Positions 22,626 through 28,194 of a DNA stretch of 28,194 bases are shown here, piece after piece. Origin of the DNA: an uncultured Oscillospiraceae bacterium (GTDB taxonomy: Bacteria > Bacillota > Clostridia > Oscillospirales > Oscillospiraceae). A program made the position numbers and the translations under genes. The stretch's first letter is position 1. Each line of letters starts with the position of its first letter. Location of the stretch: positions 1 to 28,194 of the forward strand of contig CATZYY010000019.1 of NCBI GenBank assembly GCA_958426425.1, given 5' to 3'. Below the pieces are notes generated by a model. The model made no database searches. It worked only from the letters and a program-made list of their open reading frames with translations, and was not told the origin of the DNA.

Positions 22626-23654
22626 ATGGAAAGAATCAGGCTGGGCCGTACAGAGTTGTACGTTACCAAGACCGCTTTTGGAGCTCTGCCCATTCAGCGG
22701 ATTCCAAAGGCAGATGCGGTGCGGCTGCTCCGTCGGGCAGTTGACGGAGGCATCAATTACTTTGATACTGCCAATATGTATACGGACAGCGAGGAAAAAC
22801 TGGGTGAGGCCCTGGCGGGCATCCGGGATCAGATAGTCATCTCTACAAAAAGCGCTGGAAAGGATAAAAAGACCGTCCAGGCCCACATTGAGCAAAGCCT
22901 GCGGAGCCTCCGTACCGATTACATCGATCTGTTCCAGTTCCACAATCCCGCCATCCTGCCGGATATCAACGATCCTGAAGGACCCTTTGCGGCCGCGCTG
23001 GAGGCCAAGGAGAAGGGGTACATCCGCCACATCGGCATCACCAACCACCGCCTGGGCGTGGCCCGGGAGGCCATTGCCTCCGGTAATTTCGAGACGCTGC
23101 AGTTTCCCTTCTGCTATCTGGCGGCACCCCAGGACCTGGAGCTGGTGGAGCTGTGCAGGCAGGCTGACATGGGCTTTATTGCCATGAAGGGCCTTTCCGG
23201 CGGCTTGCTGAACAATGCCGCCGCCTGCTTCGCCTTTATGCAGCAGTATCCCACCGTGGTGCCCATCTGGGGCATCCAGCGGGAGGAGGAGCTGGACCAG
23301 TGGCTTACCCTGTCTGAAAATCCTCCGGCCATGACGCCGGAGCTCCAGGCGGTCATCGACCGCGACCGGCAGGAGCTGTCCGGGGAGTTCTGCCGCTCCT
23401 GCGGATACTGTCTGCCCTGCGCCGCAGGCATCGACATTCCCCAGGCGGCCCGGATGAGCGCCCTGCTGCGGCGCTCCCCCTATCAGCCCTATATGAGCGA
23501 TACATGGTATGCCAAGATGCACCAGATCGAGCACTGCGTCCACTGCGACGCCTGCAAATCCCGCTGCCCCTACGGGTTGGATACACCGGCGCTTCTGGTG
23601 CGGCAGCTGGCGGATTACGATGCCTTCTACGCCGCCCATCACAACGACAGATGA
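22626..23654 (+). CDS. Aldo/keto reductase with C-terminal 4Fe-4S cluster motifs
   Basis: A 342-residue protein: an aldo/keto reductase barrel (about 1-260) with the catalytic tetrad Asp47, Tyr52, Lys75 and His106, then a cysteine-rich tail with CRSCGYCLPC and CVHCDACKSRCPYG, which fits two 4Fe-4S clusters or one with extra ligands. Such fusions are common in anaerobes and probably pass electrons between NAD(P)H and a ferredoxin-like partner. The ATG at 22626 has GGGGAG 7 nt upstream. It is divergent from the ModE-like regulator. The substrate is not evident. Confidence 0.92.
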   Translation: MERIRLGRTELYVTKTAFGALPIQRIPKADAVRLLRRAVDGGINYFDTANMYTDSEEKLGEALAGIRDQIVISTKSAGKDKKTVQAHIEQSLRSLRTDYIDLFQFHNPAILPDINDPEGPFAAALEAKEKGYIRHIGITNHRLGVAREAIASGNFETLQFPFCYLAAPQDLELVELCRQADMGFIAMKGLSGGLLNNAAACFAFMQQYPTVVPIWGIQREEELDQWLTLSENPPAMTPELQAVIDRDRQELSGEFCRSCGYCLPCAAGIDIPQAARMSALLRRSPYQPYMSDTWYAKMHQIEHCVHCDACKSRCPYGLDTPALLVRQLADYDAFYAAHHNDR

Positions 23655-23669
23655 CCGAAAGGAGCTCTC

Positions 23670-24107
23670 ATGCTGTTTCAAAATCAGGATTCCAGCCTGA
23701 AACTGGAGGTATTCAATTATGAGCTGCCCGCCGACGGCGGCGCTCCTGACAGCGACGACCGCAACTGGCTGGTGCTGCGCTGCACCTGGACCGAGGACGG
23801 CGAGATTCACAAGGATTCCAACAGCTGCCTGCTGACCTATGAACTGCGGGAGATGACCGCTGGGCTGAAGGTGGTCCGGGCGGGCATCAAGGATGCCTAT
23901 GAAAGCGACTTTGTGGAGCCCTATTTTGCCCTGTCCCTCCGAGCGGAGGGCGAGGATGCCTTCCGTACCTGGGTCCGCTTCTTCCTGCCCAACACGATGG
24001 ATGGGGAGGACACCGCCGAGGTGGAGTGTGTGCTCACCCGGCAGCAGCTGTCGGACCTGGTGGAGGAGCTGGACCGGCTGTGTGCAAAATTCCCAGACCG
24101 GACCTGA
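23670..24107 (+). CDS. WapI-like immunity-family protein (orphan)
   Basis: A 145-residue acidic protein resembling the WapI immunity family: LEVFNYELP, the NWLVLRCTW block (about 32-40), SCLLTYELREM (about 52-62), then alternating strands and a final helix. Family members neutralise contact-dependent WapA-type toxins. No toxin gene is seen nearby, so it may be an orphan guard or have been adapted to another job. AAAGGAG precedes the ATG. It follows the aldo/keto reductase by 15 bp and is likely co-transcribed. Confidence 0.65.
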   Translation: MLFQNQDSSLKLEVFNYELPADGGAPDSDDRNWLVLRCTWTEDGEIHKDSNSCLLTYELREMTAGLKVVRAGIKDAYESDFVEPYFALSLRAEGEDAFRTWVRFFLPNTMDGEDTAEVECVLTRQQLSDLVEELDRLCAKFPDRT

Positions 24108-24223
24108 GCGCCGGTTTTCCAGGGACCACGGGTTGCCGGCTCCAGGGGCGGCGGATATCATGGCCCCCGTGCAACTTAGCGGCGGTCCGTGTTTTTGAAA
24201 TATTCCCGCGCTGGTTACAATGT

Positions 24224-24272
24224 AAAAGAGCCGGCCAGCAGATGAGCAGCTCTCTGTTGGCCGGCTCTTTTT
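24224..24272. terminator. Terminator after the WapI-like gene
   Basis: A 14-bp stem (24224-24237 with 24258-24271), extended by weaker pairs into the loop, with T5 on the plus strand and T4 on the minus strand. The rest of 24108-24431 shows no convincing gene. Confidence 0.8.
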
Positions 24273-24431
24273 AATCAGACACAAATTTTTCCATGGAGAA
24301 AAATACCTTTGTGGAAATGACTTTGGACCGTGCGCTGTCCGCGGCTGCGGCGCACTGCCATATGCAGCTGATGTCCGAAAAGTCCCCGCTCCGCTGCCGG
24401 GATTCCTACCATGGGAGAACCCACCAAGAAA

Positions 24432-26156
24432 TCACACGTAGCTCTGGGTGGTGACGTCGAAGACGCCCCGGGTGGTGATGCGCAGGGAGGGGATCACCGG
24501 CAGGGCCATGAAGCTCAGGGTCATGAAGGGATCAATGCCCGGATTGACGCCCAGCTCGTGGGCCTTTGCCTTGGCGAATTCCAGCTTTTCGTTGACAGAT
24601 GTCAGGGACTCATCGCTCATGATGCCTGCGATGGCCAGAGGGACTTCTGCCACCGACTTGCCCTGGTCCCAGACTACGATGCCGCCGTTCAGCTCCACCA
24701 CCCGGTTGACGGCGGCGGCCATGTCGGCCTCACTGGTGCCCACCACGATGATGTTGTGGGAGTCGTGGGAGACCGAGGTGGCCACGGCGCCGGATTTCAG
24801 GCCGTAGCCCTGGAGAAAGCCGATACCGATGTGGTGGGTGTTCTTGTGGCGCTCCACCACGGCGATCTTCAGCACGTCGTACTCCACGTCGATCCGGTCG
24901 GAGTACCCGGCGTCCACAGTGGTGATCTCCCCGTCCACCATGCCGATGATGCCCCGGGGCCGCCGCTCCGTAAAGTCCTCCGCCGTCAGCTTGCCCACGT
25001 GGAAGGTGTTGTGGGACCGCTCCACCAAATACGGTTCGATGGGCGGGGCAGGGAAGTCCCGGAGGACGCCGTGCTCCACCAGCAGCTCGCCCTTTTTGAA
25101 GACTTTTTCGATGTTGAAATCCTGGAAGTTGTCGATGATGACGAAGTCACCCAGGTAGCCCGGCGCGATGGCGCCCCGGTTGTTCAGCAGGAAGTACCGG
25201 GCGGCGTTGTGGCAGGCCACCTTCACGGCGGTGATGGGGTCCGCCCCCAGGGCGATGGCCTTCTTTACCATGTAGTCGATGTGCCCTTTTTCCAGCAGGT
25301 CGCTGGGGTGCTTGTCGTCACTACAGAACATGCACCGCTCGGAGTACTTGTCGCAGAGTAAGGGCATCAGTGCCTCCAGATTCTGGGCAGCGGTACCCTC
25401 CCGAATCATGATGAACTGGCCCCGCTCCAGCTTGGCGATGGCGTCGTTCAGATCGTGGCACTCGTGGTCGGAGTAGACGCCGGCGGCGATGTAGGCGTTG
25501 AGATCGTTGCCCACCAAGTCTGGGGCATGGCCGTCGATCTTTTTGTGGTGGGCCTGGGCCGCCACGATTTTTTCCACCGGCTGGTCGTCCCCGGCAATGA
25601 TGCCTACGAAGTTCATCATTTCCGCCAGACCCTGGACCCGGGGGTGGTCGTAGAAGGAGTCCAGCCTCCGGTAGTCCAGAATGGCCCCGGACTCGTCCAG
25701 AGGCGTGGCCGGCACGCAGGAGGGCAGCATGAACCGCACATCCACCGGCAGGTCCTCCGTGGCCTGGAGCATGTACTCGATGCCGTCGGTGCCCATGACG
25801 TTGGCAATCTCATGGGGGTCCGTCACCACGGTGGTGGTGCCGTGGGGCAGCACCGCCTTGACAAACTCCTTGGGACTGACCAGGGCGCTTTCCAGATGGA
25901 TATGGGCGTCCAGGAATCCCGGCAGCACGATCTTGCCGGAGCAGTCCTCCTCTACCTCGCCGCTGTACTGGCCCATGCCCACGATCAGCCCTTCGGCCAC
26001 GGCGATGTCGGCGGTACAGAGCTGGTTGGCGAACACGTTGACGTAAGTGGCGTTTTTCAGTACCAGATCCGCTTTCTCCCGGCCGGCGGCTGCGTTGATG
26101 ATGCGGCGCTTTTTCAGCAGCTTCCGGTTGATCTTGCCCGCGTAACTCTCAGACAT
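24432..26156 (-). CDS. adeC: Adenine deaminase
   Basis: A 574-residue metal-dependent amidohydrolase of the Ade/AdeC family (adenine to hypoxanthine and ammonia). Visible are the N-terminal strand block ADLVLKNATYVNVF, the metal motif LPGFLDAHIHLES, TDPHEIANV, the HAPDLVG and SDDKHPSDL motifs holding further ligands, and the AdeC C-terminal domain with SHDSHNIIVVG. The ATG at 26156 is chosen because AAGGAG lies 8 nt upstream; an in-frame extension further up lacks a site. Length is normal. It is alone on its message, with a hairpin leader. No purine riboswitch core is seen. Confidence 0.95.
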   Translation of the reverse strand: MSESYAGKINRKLLKKRRIINAAAGREKADLVLKNATYVNVFANQLCTADIAVAEGLIVGMGQYSGEVEEDCSGKIVLPGFLDAHIHLESALVSPKEFVKAVLPHGTTTVVTDPHEIANVMGTDGIEYMLQATEDLPVDVRFMLPSCVPATPLDESGAILDYRRLDSFYDHPRVQGLAEMMNFVGIIAGDDQPVEKIVAAQAHHKKIDGHAPDLVGNDLNAYIAAGVYSDHECHDLNDAIAKLERGQFIMIREGTAAQNLEALMPLLCDKYSERCMFCSDDKHPSDLLEKGHIDYMVKKAIALGADPITAVKVACHNAARYFLLNNRGAIAPGYLGDFVIIDNFQDFNIEKVFKKGELLVEHGVLRDFPAPPIEPYLVERSHNTFHVGKLTAEDFTERRPRGIIGMVDGEITTVDAGYSDRIDVEYDVLKIAVVERHKNTHHIGIGFLQGYGLKSGAVATSVSHDSHNIIVVGTSEADMAAAVNRVVELNGGIVVWDQGKSVAEVPLAIAGIMSDESLTSVNEKLEFAKAKAHELGVNPGIDPFMTLSFMALPVIPSLRITTRGVFDVTTQSYV

Positions 26157-26183
26157 AGAACCACTCCTTCTATTGAATTTTTT

Positions 26184-26226
26184 GATATTATTTTTGCTTA
26201 TGAAAGACATAATTTAAAATAATATC
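26184..26226 (-). promoter_or_regulatory. Hairpin in the adenine deaminase leader
   Basis: GATATTATTTT (26184-26194) pairs with AAAATAATATC (26216-26226), and inside it TTATG pairs with CATAA around an AAAGA loop. It fills most of the leader between transcription start and ribosome site. It may be an operator dyad or an RNA stability element. Confidence 0.5.
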
Positions 26227-26242
26227 ACTTGTTGTTAGGCAA

Positions 26243-26271
26243 AGTATACGCCAAAAGCGGCCGTTTGTCCA
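26243..26271 (-). promoter_or_regulatory. Promoter of adenine deaminase
   Basis: On the minus strand, TGGACA (26271-26266), a 17-bp spacer and TATACT (26248-26243). The start would be near 26236, about 80 nt before the ATG. Confidence 0.7.
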
Positions 26272-26308
26272 CAGAAAACAGAAGAAAATTTTCACTTTTT
26301 TAAGAATA

Positions 26309-26348
26309 GGCAAACCGCCTGCGGCTTAACTGCCGCAGGCGGTTTGCC
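26309..26348 (-). terminator. Terminator-like hairpin after the sigma-partner gene
   Basis: A 17-bp perfect stem (26309-26325 with 26332-26348) and a 6-nt loop, beginning 8 bp past the stop. The minus-strand tail is TATTCTT, a weak T-run. Confidence 0.7.
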
Positions 26349-26355
26349 GCAGGAT

Positions 26356-27924
26356 TCACTTTGTCAGGGGCCGGACCTCCAGACCGTAGTGAGGCCGGTC
26401 CAGGTCCAGAGCTGTTTTGGCCGCGCTGTTCTCCCAGTCCAGGCCCAGATCCTCGCGCACCAGGGCGGCGCCTTCGGTGTGGACGGCGGAGACATCCTGA
26501 CGGGTGAAGGTCAGGGCCGACCCGGCTGTGGTCAGCAGATCGAAGCCTTGGAGATTCTCCCTGCCAGTGCCAAGGCCGCTGAAGTCGTAGCTGGGCCGCT
26601 TCCAGTAGGAAGCGGTCACCTCCGCGCTGCCGCCTGCGGGAACGGTGACCGGCACCGCCAGATACAGCACCCGGTCCACGGTCAGGGCCTCGCCCAGCAG
26701 ATCGTCCAGCCGCCCGTCGGTGTAGCGGTCCGTGAGGGCATCGGACAGGGGACCGTATTCCGTCAGCAGCTCCGCCGCCGCTTTGACGTACTGTCCCAGC
26801 AGAGCCGCAGATGCAGGCTCCCGTTCCTCCAGCTCATTTTGGCACAGCGCCTCAAGGGCCTCTCCCAGGGTGGTTTCCCGCCGGACCACGGTGCACTCCG
26901 CCGCAGTGAGAGCCGGGGCGTCCGGACCGTAATCGGCCTGCAGGGTGTAATCGATGTCCGATCCCAGTACGATCAGGGTGGGTGTGCCCCAGCGGTCCGG
27001 GTTGATCCGCTCCCCGTACTGCCGCCAGATGCCGGTGTCGTCCCAGTTGGAGGCGCTGAAATCATAGCTGAGGATGGCGGTGTCCTCCGGGTCGAAGGTA
27101 CAGGAGACCACCAGCTCCGGATGCTCCGCCTCCCCGGTCAGTGTGACCTGGGAGAAGTCATAGACGATCACCGGAATATCCATGTCCGGCCCGTTGCCCA
27201 GAGCGTCAGACAGATATTCGGCGTCCGTTACCAGGGCGGCGTAGTCCTTCCAGGTATAAGGTCCCGCCAGATTGTAGGTGGAGCCGTCATGGTCGTTCTC
27301 ATCCCCGAAGGTGCCCGCGTATCCGCCGGCATACAGGGTGTACGGTGCCGTGCTGCCGTCCACGGTTACCTGCGGTGCCATGGCGGACAGGCCCGCCAGA
27401 CTGCCGGTGACGGGATACAGGGCCGTGACGGTCACATCGGCCTCCGTGGCATTGGTCAGCACGTAGCGGTCCGTTACCCCGGCACCCCACTGCCCGGCGG
27501 TGCCGTCGGCATGCTCTCCCGGGGCGAAATCCAGGGTGAGGGTCCGCTCCGCCGTCAGGCCCGTGTCGGGCTCATCGGTAGTCAGGGGCAGCACCGGCCC
27601 CGCGTAGGACAAAAAGCCATCCCCGGGCGCCTGGGCGGCGTTGCCTTCCTCAGCACCCCCTGCGGTACCACTGTCGGCGCCGTCGGCCGTATCTTCGGCT
27701 ACGGACTCCGTGGTGGCGGCGGTGTCCGAGCCGCCGCCCATGCTCATAAAACGCACGGACCAGTACAGCGCACCGCACACCAGCACACAGCAGGCGGCAA
27801 TGGCTCCGTACCGGCCCCAGACCGCGGCCCGACGGACGCGGATGGCGGAGTTTTTCGCCATGGCCTCGTCGATCAATTCCGGGTCCACCAGGCCCAGAAT
27901 GGAAAACAGTCGCTCCGCTCTCAT
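26356..27924 (-). CDS. Membrane-anchored partner (likely anti-sigma) of the ECF sigma factor
   Basis: A 522-residue protein: a short cytoplasmic head (about 1-38, starting RAERLFSILGLVDPELIDEA), one membrane helix (about 39-57), a low-complexity Gly/Ala/Asp/Glu linker (about 62-105), and a large extracellular region with strand-rich segments that I do not recognise. The head resembles the usual N-terminus of proteins encoded directly after such clostridial sigma factors, which are presumed anti-sigma factors. The start overlaps the sigma stop (ATGA-type, 4 bases), so the pair is coupled. The extracellular part probably senses an envelope signal (inference). Confidence 0.75.
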   Translation of the reverse strand: MRAERLFSILGLVDPELIDEAMAKNSAIRVRRAAVWGRYGAIAACCVLVCGALYWSVRFMSMGGGSDTAATTESVAEDTADGADSGTAGGAEEGNAAQAPGDGFLSYAGPVLPLTTDEPDTGLTAERTLTLDFAPGEHADGTAGQWGAGVTDRYVLTNATEADVTVTALYPVTGSLAGLSAMAPQVTVDGSTAPYTLYAGGYAGTFGDENDHDGSTYNLAGPYTWKDYAALVTDAEYLSDALGNGPDMDIPVIVYDFSQVTLTGEAEHPELVVSCTFDPEDTAILSYDFSASNWDDTGIWRQYGERINPDRWGTPTLIVLGSDIDYTLQADYGPDAPALTAAECTVVRRETTLGEALEALCQNELEEREPASAALLGQYVKAAAELLTEYGPLSDALTDRYTDGRLDDLLGEALTVDRVLYLAVPVTVPAGGSAEVTASYWKRPSYDFSGLGTGRENLQGFDLLTTAGSALTFTRQDVSAVHTEGAALVREDLGLDWENSAAKTALDLDRPHYGLEVRPLTK

Positions 27925-28194
27925 ACTTCCACCCCCTCTTGCTCCAGACAGGCCCGCAGGGCGCTGCGGGTGCGGAACAGGGCGGACTTCACCTTGCCAG
28001 TGCCGCAGTTCAGGCCCGCGGCGATCTCCTCAATGGACTCCCCGTACCAGTACCGCCGCAGAAAGGCCCGGCGGTTAAAGACCGACTGCTGACGGAGAAA
28101 GCGGCTGATGAGGTCCGCGATCTCCTGATCCTCCAGGTGCCGCTGGGCATGGTCGGCGGCGGGCAGGCACACGTCCAGCTCCCCCAGCAGCACG
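27921..28194 (-). CDS. ECF-type RNA polymerase sigma factor, C-terminal part (partial)
   Basis: The last 90 or so residues of a sigma-70-family factor; the N-terminus lies beyond the window. Region 4 is clear: FLRRYWYGESIEEIAAGLNCGTGKVKSALFRTRSALRACLEQEG, a helix-turn-helix that reads the -35 element. The preceding LEDQEIADLISRFLRQQ fits the region 2-4 linker. It overlaps the start of the membrane partner by 4 bases, the standard sigma/anti-sigma layout. Target promoters are not identified here. Confidence 0.9.
   Translation of the reverse strand, partial: VLLGELDVCLPAADHAQRHLEDQEIADLISRFLRQQSVFNRRAFLRRYWYGESIEEIAAGLNCGTGKVKSALFRTRSALRACLEQEGVEV

Noticed and set aside
24293..24454. A 53-codon open frame starting ATGGAGAAAAAT on the + strand.
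   Set aside because: No ribosome site, no recognisable domain, and its 3' end runs into the adenine deaminase gene on the other strand.
26157..26235. Purine riboswitch before adenine deaminase.
   Set aside because: The leader is AT-rich and lacks the conserved purine aptamer junction and loop sequences; it holds only the composite hairpin.

Overview
The window reads as a chromosome segment of a high-GC, low-motility gut Firmicute, most likely an Oscillospiraceae-type Clostridium (Flavonifractor/Oscillibacter-like). The reasons are Gram-positive sigma-A promoters set in AT-rich gaps between GC-rich genes, strong AGGAGG ribosome sites, a zinc-binding RpmE, a CmpB-like membrane protein, an AdeC adenine deaminase, and an ECF sigma/membrane-partner pair of clostridial style. 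The organism is inferred from these features only. I saw no tRNA, rRNA, CRISPR array, insertion sequence or prophage.

Layout. 1-1989: the 3' end of one ABC-exporter half and a complete second half (heterodimeric exporter). 2149-8132: a LacI-type promoter/operator followed by an importer operon (fused double permease, ATPase, lipoprotein binding protein), a four-helix membrane protein and a HAD-fold enzyme. 8361-12399, opposite strand: three related HAD-fold proteins and an alkaline-phosphatase-superfamily phosphoglycerate mutase whose domains run in circularly permuted order. 12881-13885: the LacI regulator. 13996-15633, opposite strand: a DUF47/PhoU-like protein and a PiT phosphate transporter. 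16049-18022: a membrane c-di-GMP phosphodiesterase. 18257-21072: rpmE, a flavin-reductase-like protein, hflX and a YigZ-family gene. 21160-24107: small proteins, a ModE-like regulator divergent from an Fe-S aldo/keto reductase, and a WapI-like immunity protein. 24432-26156: adenine deaminase. 26356-28194: an ECF sigma factor (cut by the window edge) with its membrane-anchored partner.

The most interesting part is 2.1-15.9 kb. A 12-bp palindrome (GCAAACGTTTGC and near copies) occurs in front of the importer operon, in front of the HAD cluster, just upstream of the lacI gene, and upstream of the PiT operon. At the importer and HAD promoters it lies at nearly the same distance (14-15 bp) downstream of a good -10 box. 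I propose one LacI-controlled regulon that imports a phosphorus-containing organic compound (importers of this ferric-like class include sugar-phosphate and aminoethylphosphonate systems), processes it in the cytoplasm with HAD-fold enzymes and the permuted mutase, and adjusts free phosphate through PiT. All four HAD proteins lack the usual second aspartate of the DxD motif, so simple phosphomonoester hydrolysis is not assured and the substrate is open.

The rest is ordinary core or accessory genome. Points of note there are a strikingly symmetric divergent promoter between the ModE-like gene and the aldo/keto reductase, a terminator that contains a stop codon, and a hairpin leader in front of adenine deaminase.
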